Source of the DNA: Lycium barbarum
Taxonomy: Eukaryota > Streptophyta > Magnoliopsida > Solanales > Solanaceae
DNA: 64,000 nucleotides
Assembly: GCF_019175385.1 (NCBI RefSeq)
Contig: NC_083339.1
Coordinates: 51,792,596 to 51,856,595, forward strand
Direction: 5' to 3'
Shown here: positions 32,401-38,269 of the stretch, in pieces
Layout of the letters: each line of letters opens with the position of its first letter
How positions within the stretch are numbered: the first letter of the stretch is position 1
Position numbers and translations under genes: made by a program
Notes under the pieces: model-generated
What the model saw: the letters and a program-made list of their open reading frames with translations, nothing else
Databases searched by the model: none
What the model was told of the DNA's origin: nothing

Positions 32401-34840
32401 TTTCTTTTTCTTTTCTTTTTCTTCTTTTTGTGGGCTTGGCCCACATCTCTTTTTTTTTTTTTAAAGGACCCTTTAATCCTCTTTTTCTTTTATTTTGTAC
32501 CACTTAATTCTTTTATATATATATATATATATATATTTATTTATTATTATTATTTAAATTACCAACTAAGCCTAAAAAAAAAGGGTTATTACAGAGGGAG
32601 CCAAAATCAGGGTAAGGACAGTAGGAGGAGACTCAAAGCACTTCCCAGTTGTGATGGGGTTGCATCAAGGATCAGCTCTTAATTCGTTTTTATTTGCCTT
32701 GGTGATGGATGGATTGACGTGGCAAATTCAAGGTGAGGTGCCATGGTGTATGCTTTTCGCGGATGACATAGTCCTGATCGACGAGACTCGTAGCGGAGTT
32801 AACGCTAAGTTGGAGGGTNNNNNNNNNNNNNNNNNNNNNNNNNNNNNNNNNNNNNNNNNNNNNNNNNNNNNNNNNNNNNNNNNNNNNNNNNNNNNNNNNN
32901 NNNNNNNNNNNNNNNNNNNNNNNNNNNNNNNNNNNNNNNNNNNNNNNNNNNNNNNNNNNNNNNNNNNNNNNNNNNNNNNNNNNNNNNNNNNNNNNNNNNN
33001 NNNNNNNNCGCTAAGTTGGAGGGTTGGAGACATACTCTGGAGTCTAAAGGGTTTAAGCTGAGTAGGACTAAGACAGAGTACTTGGAGTGCAAGTTCAGTG
33101 AAGCACCTCAGGAGGCTGGCGTGGAAGTGAGGCTTGGTACCCAAGCCATCCAGAAGAAAAGTAGTTTCAAGTATCTTGGATCTATTATGCAAGGCAGCGG
33201 GGAGATTGACGATGATGTCACACATCGTATTGGGGCAGGGTGGATGAAATGGAGGCTCGCTTCCGGAGTGCTATGTGACAAAAAGGTGCCACCACAACTT
33301 AAGGGCAAGTTCTATAAAGTGGTGGTTAGACCGACTATGTTGTATGGGGCGGAGTGTTGGCCAGTTAAGATATCTCACGTTCAAAAGATGAAAGTTGCCG
33401 AGATGAGAATGTTGAGATGGATGTGTGGGCACACCAGGAGTGACAGGATTAGGAATGAGGCTATTCGGGCCAAGGTGGGAGTGGCCTCGGTGGATGACAA
33501 GATGCGGAAGCGAGACTGAGATGGTTTGGGCATGTGAAGAGGAGAGACACAGATGCCCCAGTGCGGAGGTGTGAGAGGTTGGCCATGGATGGTTTCAGAA
33601 GAGGTACGGGTAGGCCGAAGAAGTATTGGGGAGAGGTGATTAGACATGACATGGCGCAGTTACAGCTTACCGAGGACATGACCTTAGATAGGAGGGTTTG
33701 GAGGACCCAGATTTGGGTAGAAGGCTAGTAGATAGTCTCGTTATCCTTCCTTATTAGTAGTCGCATTATCGCAGTATAATTTCTTGTGCTCTGATTTCTG
33801 TTATTATCTGTTATTTCCTGTACTTTGATTATCCTATTTTATCTGTGTCGCTTTCGTTATTTGCATTTCCATATCGCTTTGAATTTCTTAGCCTTATCTG
33901 ACCTCTTTTTATGCTTTTTATTGAGCCGAGGGTCTTTTGGAAACCGCCGTCCTACCTTGGTAGGAGTAAGGTCTGCGTACACTCTACCCTCCCCAGACTC
34001 CACATTGTGGGATTTCACTGGGTTGTTGTTGTTGTTGTTGTTGGTATGGACAATGTATACAGACTATTGATAAATCTGTATTTAAAGCACATTGACATGT
34101 TACCATAACCTATTTTTGCTTTGTCTTGATGAAGAATACTCCTGAAAATGGGGATCCGAATTCTGAAGGAGTTGCTACCCAAGCATTGGTGGACAAATTG
34201 GTTGATAAAAATGCGGAGCTCGTGGAAAAGGTTTCAGCTTATGATTCTCTTGTTGCTAGAATCTTAGATTATGATATCCTCTTCTGTATTGATGTTCATT
34301 AGTTTCTTATGTTAGGTGAACAAGTTATATGTGGAGCTCGAACGAAGAGGTCCCCCAATGGAGGTATCTTCATTTTTAGGCTCTGATATAATTACCAGAA
34401 GCTCTGAGGCAGCTCGTGTTGCCAATGAATCAGCCCTTGGGTCACATAAAATGCCTGGAGCTGTTCAGGAGCATGAAGTTGATTATGCTACAGAGCCAAA
34501 ATCTAAGCCCAGTAAAGCAGTATTGCAGTCAGGTGAGACGCTGCAATCTCCAAAAGACGCCATCGACAAAGCTGCGAGCGATCATGAGCATGTGACTAAG
34601 ATAGATAGCAGAATTGATGTAAATTCATCAGAAATCGAGTCTGATGAAATAGTGCAGATACCTTTAGACGAGAATGAAGTTCAGTCAGCAGATTTGGAGG
34701 CCGCAAATGTGGATCACGGTGAGGAGGAGGTTCCCCTCTCTAATGCACCGTTAATTGGTGCTCCGTTCCGTTTGATATCCTTTTTTGCTAGATACGTGAG
34801 TGGTGCTGATTTGGTTAATAAGAACACAACCTCAAACTGA
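14236..34840 (+). CDS. Coiled-coil protein built from repeated 63-bp exons (whole gene span, 15 coding exons)
   Basis: Join of 14236-14442, 19918-19980, 20105-20167, 21062-21124, 21662-21724, 21866-21928, 22102-22164, 22380-22442, 22639-22701, 23345-23407, 24009-24071, 27496-27555, 28112-28252, 34135-34230 and 34316-34840. The 1659-nt CDS encodes 552 aa, every intron is in phase 0, and there is no internal stop. Domains: a lysine-rich basic N-terminus (residues 2-20), an acidic/polar linker to 69, ten 21-residue heptad modules (70-279), further coiled coil (280-346), then a polar acidic tail ending in a hydrophobic patch ([13 protein letters not shown]) near the C-terminus. The start is chosen because A at -3 and G at +4 give a good context. 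Introns are loaded with mobile elements (up to 5.9 kb). Orthology and function are not recognised; a structural or tethering role is only inferred from the coiled coil. Confidence 0.8.
14443..15289 (+). other. Start of intron after exon 1, no further gene seen
   Basis: AT-rich intronic sequence with no additional module-like exon recognised. The full intron runs to 19917 (5475 bp) and is mostly tandem repeats and a decayed LINE. Confidence 0.5.
15290..15620. repeat. Purine-rich tandem repeat in intron
   Basis: Three imperfect units contain acagatattggaa[ca]gtctta, agagagaaaagaagtaaaaa, cataaggattagaactg and gcaggttggtagg. They are strongly A/G-rich on the plus strand. Confidence 0.7.
15738..15950. 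repeat. Tandem repeat, about 80-bp unit, roughly 2.5 copies
   Basis: Units begin gaaagggttcc/gaaagggtccc/gaaagggttct and contain 'catgatgg...gtgtgg[gc]taaagaag...gccacat...atggtgc'. They are diverged from each other and not coding. Confidence 0.6.
16115..16198 (+). mobile_element. 5'-truncated retroposon tail (TS/RTE type)
   Basis: It holds the tail block ctacctaccaaggcagggtt...gtctgcgtctctaccctccc...cacttgtgggactacagtgg followed by gtatgttgg. Flanks ggagtcgaattattg (16100-16114) and ggagtaaaattattg (from 16199) look like a 15-bp target duplication with small changes. Confidence 0.6.
17433..17950 (+). repeat. Tandem duplication inside the LINE reverse transcriptase
   Basis: About 240 bases from ggctcaccaagatatacaat to aggaaggttttgttcttgct (17433-17670) recur at 17684-17940 with a few substitutions. 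The second copy retains about 20 bases (atgatgaagctctaggaaag) that the first has lost. Confidence 0.75.
18041..18220 (+). mobile_element. AU-type SINE
   Basis: It begins GGGGAGCCTTGGCGTAACTG, has an A-box-like TGGCGTAACTGG (about 18050) and a B box GGTTCGAGCC (18094-18103). It ends with the AU-type 3' sequence (gacccttgtggtccggccct ... ccaggctgcccttt). The flank atatgatagag occurs at 18013-18023 and 18221-18231, consistent with target duplication, with 17 extra bases on the 5' side. It lies inside the old LINE, splitting its reverse transcriptase. It is a pol III-type retroposon, not a tRNA gene. Confidence 0.85.
18577..18990 (-). mobile_element. Antisense 3' end of an RTE-type LINE
   Basis: It starts with acaacaacaacaaccc (a TTG tail on the minus strand) and carries the tail block ending at the LINE's last codons. 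It is the reverse complement of 33680-34030. It is inserted in the older LINE, with aggctgtcagccat on the left and aagctgtcaatcat on the right as an imperfect 14-bp duplication. Confidence 0.8.
19918..19980 (+). CDS. Module exon 1 of 10 (63 bp)
   Basis: Acceptor tggacag|g, donor gag|GTATGA. It encodes 21 residues, beginning [10 protein letters not shown] and ending HMQKE. Hydrophobic residues at positions 3, 7, 10 and 18 fit heptad spacing. Confidence 0.85.
20105..20167 (+). CDS. Module exon 2 of 10 (63 bp)
   Basis: Acceptor ttacag|g, donor gag|GTAACA. 21 residues begin [10 protein letters not shown] and end SLLKE. It lies only 124 bp downstream of module 1. Confidence 0.87.
20168..21061 (+). 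other. Intron between modules 2 and 3, nothing recognised
   Basis: 894 bp of AT-rich intronic sequence. No module-like exon or named repeat was seen in it. Confidence 0.5.
21062..21124 (+). CDS. Module exon 3 of 10 (63 bp)
   Basis: Acceptor gatctgcag|t, donor gag|GTTTTT (weak). 21 residues begin [10 protein letters not shown] and end HMHKE. It is asparagine-rich in the middle. Confidence 0.8.
21266..21427 (+). mobile_element. 5'-truncated retroposon (TS/RTE tail) with perfect duplication
   Basis: 162 bp carrying gagccgagggtctatcggaa ... cccacttgtgggattacact and a gttgttgttgt tail. The flanks ctttttgtgtgttgt at 21251-21265 and 21428-21442 are identical 15-bp target duplications. Confidence 0.85.
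21662..21724 (+). CDS. Module exon 4 of 10 (63 bp)
   Basis: Acceptor attcacag|g, donor gag|GTAATG. 21 residues begin [10 protein letters not shown] and end LRRQE. Serine replaces the usual leucine at position 10, and the last heptad has arginines. Confidence 0.85.
21866..21928 (+). CDS. Module exon 5 of 10 (63 bp)
   Basis: Acceptor tttgcag|g, donor gag|GTACTA. 21 residues begin [10 protein letters not shown] and end YLQKE. Confidence 0.85.
22102..22164 (+). CDS. Module exon 6 of 10 (63 bp)
   Basis: Acceptor ctttttcag|g, donor gag|GTGATA. 21 residues begin [10 protein letters not shown] and end WLQKE. Confidence 0.85.
22380..22442 (+). CDS. Module exon 7 of 10 (63 bp), subtype A
   Basis: Acceptor ccttacag|g, donor agg|GTAATG. 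21 residues begin [10 protein letters not shown] and end LNSKR. With exon 8 it forms a pair that is duplicated as exons 9-10, flanking introns included. Confidence 0.87.
22639..22701 (+). CDS. Module exon 8 of 10 (63 bp), subtype B, GC donor
   Basis: Acceptor atatcag|g. The donor position reads gag|GCAAGC, a GC rather than GT donor, in the context usual for plant GC-AG introns. 21 residues begin [10 protein letters not shown] and end RVQKE. Its duplicate, exon 10, has a normal GT donor. Confidence 0.78.
22865..23228. mobile_element. hAT-like MITE in intron
   Basis: 364 bp. The left end is CATTGTTGTCAAAGGCGC and the right end reads, inverted, CAGTGTTATCAAAAG. It is flanked by a perfect 8-bp duplication, gtttggta (22857-22864 and 23229-23236). 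It carries the 'gcgcttaagcc...gcgcttcgcctcgctttat' block seen in many Solanaceae introns. Confidence 0.8.
23345..23407 (+). CDS. Module exon 9 of 10 (63 bp), subtype A duplicate
   Basis: Acceptor ccttgcag|g, donor agg|GTAAAT. 21 residues begin [10 protein letters not shown] and end LNSVR. It is the closest relative of exon 7 (shared VDE/VGEVE core and LNS end). Confidence 0.85.
23511..23890 (+). mobile_element. Retroposon insertion in the intron between modules 9 and 10
   Basis: The flanks tgacttcagtcccatacctg (23491-23510) and tgactttagtcccatacctg (23891-23910) form a 20-bp target duplication with one mismatch. The insert ends with the TS/RTE tail (tctatcggaaacagcctctc ... ggcccc acttgtgggattac) and (gtt)n. 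Its 5' part holds a 64-bp tandem duplication (23528-23591, 23592-23655). Confidence 0.8.
24009..24071 (+). CDS. Module exon 10 of 10 (63 bp), subtype B duplicate
   Basis: Acceptor atatcag|g, donor gag|GTAATT. 21 residues begin [10 protein letters not shown] and end WIQKE. It differs from exon 8 at a handful of codons. Confidence 0.87.
24289..24351 (+). pseudogene. Possible dead eleventh module exon
   Basis: After a good acceptor (ttgatag|g) the phase-0 frame stays open for exactly 63 bp (begins [10 protein letters not shown], ends LALIK) up to the border of a fold-back insertion at 24352. No donor follows: the inserted element begins at once, and beyond it the ancestral sequence continues tgttaatag, without a usable in-frame GT. 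The resemblance to the modules is weak. It may be a lost module or coincidence, and it is left out of the predicted protein. Confidence 0.3.
24352..25306. mobile_element. Fold-back MITE (MULE/hAT-like), long inverted arms
   Basis: About 955 bp with arms of 250-290 bp. The left arm GGGGAAAGG...ttttaccctctgttgtactt is inverted at the right as ...CCTTTTCCC. The arms include 'ggcatgccacctca' and a 'ccaccactagcacct' block. The flank taattaaa is on both sides (24344-24351 and 25308-25315), giving an 8- or 9-bp duplication. The open frames in the arms are proline/threonine- or glycine-like translations of the repeat, not genes. Confidence 0.8.
25395..26280 (+). mobile_element. 5'-truncated RTE-type LINE copy
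   Basis: It matches 33130-34040 of the longer LINE: the C-terminal coding part ([60 protein letters not shown], stop at 25981), 3' UTR and a shortened TS-type tail ending gttgatgttgg. An early frameshift lies near 25555. It lies in the intron between module 10 and the next exon. Confidence 0.85.
26281..27034 (+). other. Intronic sequence, nothing recognised
   Basis: AT-rich intron without a recognised exon or repeat. Confidence 0.45.
27035..27385 (-). mobile_element. Antisense 3' end of the older LINE family
   Basis: The minus strand reads the last codons seen at 19640-19700 (ggtatcaatgcagatttagc, agggcacaatggaagaaaaa). These are followed by a 3' UTR and the tail 'caacttctttgggactgagg...gttgttgtt'. 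A (TAA)n/(TTA)n stretch at 27170-27215 lies inside, and the block agggcacaatggaagaaaaagata is repeated twice. Confidence 0.7.
27496..27555 (+). CDS. Coding exon 12 (60 bp)
   Basis: Acceptor ttgttgcag|a, donor cag|GTATGC. 20 codons begin [10 protein letters not shown] and end LLEAQ. It continues the helical pattern but is one codon shorter than the modules and less charged. Confidence 0.8.
28112..28252 (+). CDS. Coding exon 13 (141 bp), end of coiled coil
   Basis: Acceptor ctggcag|g, donor atg|GTTAGT. 47 codons begin [10 protein letters not shown] and contain [20 protein letters not shown], a strong leucine heptad run. It then breaks with PYSPTGSKM. The coiled coil ends here. Confidence 0.85.
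28351..28721 (+). repeat. Intronic tandem duplication, about 180 bp
   Basis: 28351-28526 and 28549-28721 share ctgcctacacactatattg, tttcatggttgggttgatag and gatagttcag(t/c)aagataaagt, with a (TA)n run between them. The copies differ at several positions and by small indels. The duplicated block is intronic. Confidence 0.7.
28749..29043. mobile_element. Stowaway-like MITE
   Basis: 295 bp with ends CTCCCTCCATTTCAATTTA and AAATTGGAACAGAGGGAG, flanked by TA on both sides (28747-28748, 29044-29045). Confidence 0.85.
29186..29420. mobile_element. Stowaway-like MITE
   Basis: 235 bp with ends CTCCCTCCGTTTCAATTTG and CAAATTGAAACGGAGGGAG, a perfect 19-bp inverted repeat. TA is kept on the right; the left flank is TC, so the duplication has decayed on one side. 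Confidence 0.8.
29517..29676 (+). mobile_element. SINE-like dispersed repeat, copy 2
   Basis: It matches 13862-13987 and is more complete: ctaggtgatttcttgtcatc, ggtggatagagttacccggt, ggaattagtccaggtgcgcg, acaccacggttataaaaaag, ending in an A-rich tail. Confidence 0.6.
30892..32593 (+). mobile_element. Solo LTR (TGTCACGTCCC family) inside the LINE
   Basis: 1702 bp from TGTCACGTCCCAAAATACCC to GGGTTATTACA. It is flanked by the perfect 5-bp duplication gaggg (30887-30891 and 32594-32598). No internal coding region or second LTR is present. Removing it rejoins the LINE frame exactly. Pyrimidine-rich and (TA)n stretches lie at 32270-32550. Orientation is assumed from the TGTCACG end. Confidence 0.9.
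32819..33008. other. Run of 190 N (assembly gap)
   Basis: The 16 bases before the Ns (32803-32818) and the 16 after (33009-33024) are the same: cgctaagttggagggt. Protein similarity continues directly across if one copy is dropped, so the gap is probably an unmerged overlap, not missing DNA. Confidence 0.85.
34135..34230 (+). CDS. Coding exon 14 (96 bp)
   Basis: Acceptor cttgatgaag|a, donor aag|GTTTCA. 32 codons begin [10 protein letters not shown] and end KNAELVEK. It combines a polar linker with a short helical end ([15 protein letters not shown]). It is the first exon after a 5882-bp intron. Confidence 0.75.
34316..34840 (+). CDS. Coding exon 15: acidic tail and C-terminus
   Basis: Acceptor cttatgttag|g, 174 codons plus stop TGA at 34838-34840. 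It begins [14 protein letters not shown], then a long polar, acidic, probably disordered stretch. It ends with [20 protein letters not shown] and SGADLVNK. The final hydrophobic/basic patch could be an amphipathic or membrane- or partner-binding helix; that is inference. Confidence 0.85.
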   Translation: MNKLYVELERRGPPMEVSSFLGSDIITRSSEAARVANESALGSHKMPGAVQEHEVDYATEPKSKPSKAVLQSGETLQSPKDAIDKAASDHEHVTKIDSRIDVNSSEIESDEIVQIPLDENEVQSADLEAANVDHGEEEVPLSNAPLIGAPFRLISFFARYVSGADLVNKNTTSN

Positions 34841-35020
34841 TAACTTGCTAATAGTCTGCAGCTGTAAGAAGTTAGATTTTACACAGCAAAACGGAGAAGG
34901 ATAACCCCAAAGATTAAACATAGTCATGTCTCAAGTTGAATGATATGCTTATTATAGACATAGGCAAGATACTGCTCGCTTTTTTGTACCAATTATATTT
35001 TCGTAGGGGTATCAGTTGTT
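34841..35020 (+). other. Probable 3' UTR of the coiled-coil gene
   Basis: T-rich sequence after the stop codon. No canonical AATAAA was found; poly(A) site unknown. Confidence 0.4.
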
Positions 35021-35820
35021 AAAGATGAAATTATTAATTTTGGCCTTTTCTTAAACATACCTGAAAATTTGAAGGAGACGTAAGAACAAAATTTATACTA
35101 GACAGATGAGAGTTGCAGTTGGCTAATTTAGCCAAATAGATTTTTATTTCTTTAAACTTCATCTGGATGTTTTGCACTACTTTTTTGCTTTGTATGGCTT
35201 GTGGCATACTCCTAACATAACAAACACAAGTGGGTCTGATAGGGCTGTACTGCATGGCTTAGAACTTGAAAAGAAGAACATGGCTCTGCAAAGATCTAAT
35301 GTCTTTAGTGTTAATGATCTCCTATGTCTTAACATAAAGATCTCCTGCGAAATGAATCATATGACTCGGAGATTATTATTTCAATTGGCCATATAACCAC
35401 CTCCATCCCTATGCAGTAAATGGGTGATTTACGAGAATGGCTTTGGAGGTGAGTGGTCTTGAACATTTAACCTCCAAGTTTAACAAGTTTTGCCCCATGA
35501 GCGACACTTTTGATCTTGAAAGTTTGCCTGTGAGGCAAGCGAGGGTCAAAAGTTCGTGAACCCCATTTTCAAGTCATTGGGTGTAATTTTCTGGCACCAG
35601 TTGTGGCGATGCAAATGCATAGATAGCCAATTTTGGGACTCCTATTTGAGCCACGATCTAAGTTCATAAATTTTTGTAAGTTTAACCACTTCAGTCTTAA
35701 GTTGCAAAAATTCCATTTGAAATTATAAATTATGTTTGAAGTTTGGCATATTGCTTGTGTAAGCAAACATCCGACATACGCGTATGAAGTTTGGCTTGCC
35801 AAGACAAAACTTCAAACATG
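35021..35820. other. Intergenic sequence, no gene supported
   Basis: Only short chance reading frames. The stretch near 35220-35310 (gggctgtactgcatggctta) has exon-like composition but no convincing splice sites or continuation. Confidence 0.45.
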
Positions 35821-36345
35821 TATAGTTAGACTTCTCTATAACGGTATCCTCGTATAACAACACATCTCTATAATAGCCAAGTTTTTCTCGGAACTGCTTT
35901 TTTATGTTATATTTTACCTTCTATAACAACCTTTTACCTGTAACAACAAAAACCATCTTTATAACAGCACGCTTTGATCTTTATAGCAGTATGCTTTGAA
36001 ATATCCTTCTATAACAATTTTTTTTCGTGGTAATATAATGACTAATCATCTTTATATAAATAGAATATGTAAGATTGCCAATTATAGGTCTAGAGATTTT
36101 CACCAAATATTTTGATACTTTAATACACTATTTATAAAAAAATATTATATGAATATATATTTTCATCATTAAAAGATTTTCCTTCGTTATACAAAGTATA
36201 ACTAAGTTTAGAATTTGGCAATTATAAATGAAAAATTAGATTGATGCATCATTTTTGCATACAACAGTGAAATATTATTTACATGTCAATATTTTTATCG
36301 GTATATAACAGCCATTCGCTAAAATGACCAAAACAATTTCGAACC
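35821..36345. mobile_element. Likely MITE of the 'ctctataac' type
   Basis: It holds repeated ctctataac / tataacaac motifs (cttctctataacggtatcct, tttataacagcacgctttga) typical of a common Solanaceae DNA-transposon derivative. Clear terminal repeats or duplications were not found, so borders are approximate. Confidence 0.4.
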
Positions 36346-36416
36346 CAATGATGATGATGTGATACAGAGATGCGACTATATCCCTGAAGTTGAATTACCA
36401 ATGTCTAAAGTTTCTA

Positions 36417-36850
36417 TCACAACCCAAATCCGTAGGCCGTAATTGGCATCTAAAGAGCGATTGTTCGACAAGCGAACCCAAGAAATGTAAAGGCTGTTAA
36501 GTTACTCAAATAATGTAGTATATGAGTCAAGTAACACGTTTCGGAAATGAAAAGAATTTTCGCATTTACATTCACCTTTATCTCTATCCAAAAAATATTC
36601 CCCTACGATTTACTTATATGTTTTTGACATACACAAAAGTAAATCTGATTACAAATCTCGAACAATTGTGCCCAAATGAAGTCGAGACATCCTCTTCATA
36701 AGCATCGAATATATAAGAGCCCTCTCTTATAAAAACCACCTGAAGGTTGGAAAAACTGGATGCTTATTCTCGATCACAAAATTAGCCGGATGCTGATCTC
36801 CCAGCCATATTGAAAACAGCTCACCAGTAAAACTGTAAAAGAATTAAAAA
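36417..36850 (+). mobile_element. Gypsy LTR fragment, 5' part
   Basis: TATCACAACCCAAATCCG...ggccgtaattggcatctaaa resembles the start of the LTR at 30892 (TCACGTCCCAAAATACCCGC...cgtgattggcacccag). It is truncated, with no matching end nearby. Confidence 0.4.
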
Positions 36851-37156
36851 AATATTCTTAAGCCCCGATTTTGTCTTTGCTTTAGTCTAGGAGTTTGGCT
36901 TTATGAAAAACACAGAAATAATTCTAAAGTGTTCAAAATCAAAGAAAATAATAAACAAAACACGAAGAGTGAAAAGATGCGTCATTCATAACTTAAAGGG
37001 CATAAACATCCAAAACATTTACAAAGCAACAAAAATAACAAAAAGGTTTCTAAGAACCTAAAAAGACTAGTCTTAAGAAGTTTTGCGCGGCCCGGGGGGG
37101 AGGATCATTGTCGAGGCTGGAGTGCCGGATGGAAGATCAACTTCATGGACCAAAGG

Positions 37157-38155
37157 ATGGGCAATTCTTTTGGGGTGGTATTTAAATTTTGCCCCTCATA
37201 TTTGAAATCTTTAAATTTTGCCCTTCGGCTAAAACCCATGTGTTCCAGGTTCGAACCCCCACTCAGTCAAAAATTTTAAAAAAAATTCGCAAGGCAGAGT
37301 TTAAATTTCGCTATGCCCCCACCGGCATACACTTATTACGGAATTACCAAAGTTATGCCGGACCCAGCATACCTATGCCTTATGGGCAGACTTGGCATAA
37401 GTATGCCGGGTCCGGCAAAACTTTGGTAATTCCTTCACAAGTTTATGCCGGGTCCAGCATACTTATGGGCAAACTTTTAGTTAAGCCTTAACTAAAAGTC
37501 TTTTCCTAGTTATGCCTTATGGGGCATACGTTTAGTTATGGCATAACTAAAAGTATGCCCCATAAGGCATAACTTTTCCTTAAACATAGACTTTGTCTTA
37601 TAAGACAAATTTTTAGTTATGCCTTAAGGAAAAGTTCCGCCTTATAGGGCATACTTTTAGTTATGCCTTATGGGACATACTTTTAGTTGTACCTTAACTA
37701 AAAGTCTGCCCCATAAGGCATAACTAGGAAAAGACTTAACTAAAAGTTTGCCTATTAAAAGTTTGTTCATAAGTATGCCGGACCCGGCATAAACTTGTTA
37801 AGGATTTGCCAAAGTTATGCCGGACTCGGCATACTTATGCCGGACTCGGCATACTTATGCCCAGTCTGCCCATAAGGCATGAGTATGCCGGGTCCGGCAT
37901 AACTTTGGTAATTCCTTAATAAGTGTATGCCGGGTCCGGCATACACGCGACCCAAACCTTGTGTTGCAATTTTTTTTTTTTTAATTTATGCTTGAGCGGA
38001 GGTTCGAACCCAGAGCCTCATGATTTCTGCGTGAACGCTCAAGGTTGCAATGCGAAGGGCAAAAGTTAAAGACCAGCAATATGAGGGGTATAATTTAAAG
38101 ACTACAAATATGAGGGGTAAAATTTAAAGACCACCCCAAAAGAAGGGCAATCCGC
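37157..38155. repeat. Fold-back element 1 with palindromic core repeats
   Basis: About 1 kb. The left arm ttcttttggggtggtattta...attttgcccctcatattt is inverted at the right (aaatatgaggggtaaaattt ... ccaccccaaaagaagggc). The interior is a mosaic of short palindromes (tatgccgggtccggcata; tatgccccataaggcata; acttttagttatgcctta) in both orientations. Both inner arm ends carry GGTTCGAACC. Confidence 0.75.
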
Positions 38156-38269
38156 GCAAAAAAATGCCAAAGGATCAGGAACGACTTCATGGACCGTAGT
38201 AGGAGTGTCAAATGACCCAAAAGTTGATGGCCCGCCCAAAATTTTATGAGTTGGCTCAAGATAATTCAT

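Larger units (their letters stand above)
30182..34046 (+). pseudogene. RTE-type LINE, 5'-truncated, split by a solo LTR
   Basis: Reverse transcriptase frame from 30182 to 30886, with [74 protein letters not shown] and the active-site block [16 protein letters not shown]. It resumes at 32594 with [11 protein letters not shown] and the catalytic [13 protein letters not shown]. After the N run come the thumb and C-terminal regions ([34 protein letters not shown]). One base is missing at about 33508 and shifts the frame before [17 protein letters not shown]; the original stop is at 33727. A 3' UTR and the TS-type tail with (gtt)n end at about 34046. The endonuclease is absent. It lies in the intron before coding exon 14. 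Confidence 0.88.

Noticed and set aside
35172..35396. Reading frame with an exon-like middle downstream of the coiled-coil gene
   Set aside because: No plausible splice sites or partner exons were found.
37240..37262. GGTTCGAACCC suggesting a tRNA T-arm
   Set aside because: There is no cloverleaf around it; it lies in a fold-back arm and is palindromic.
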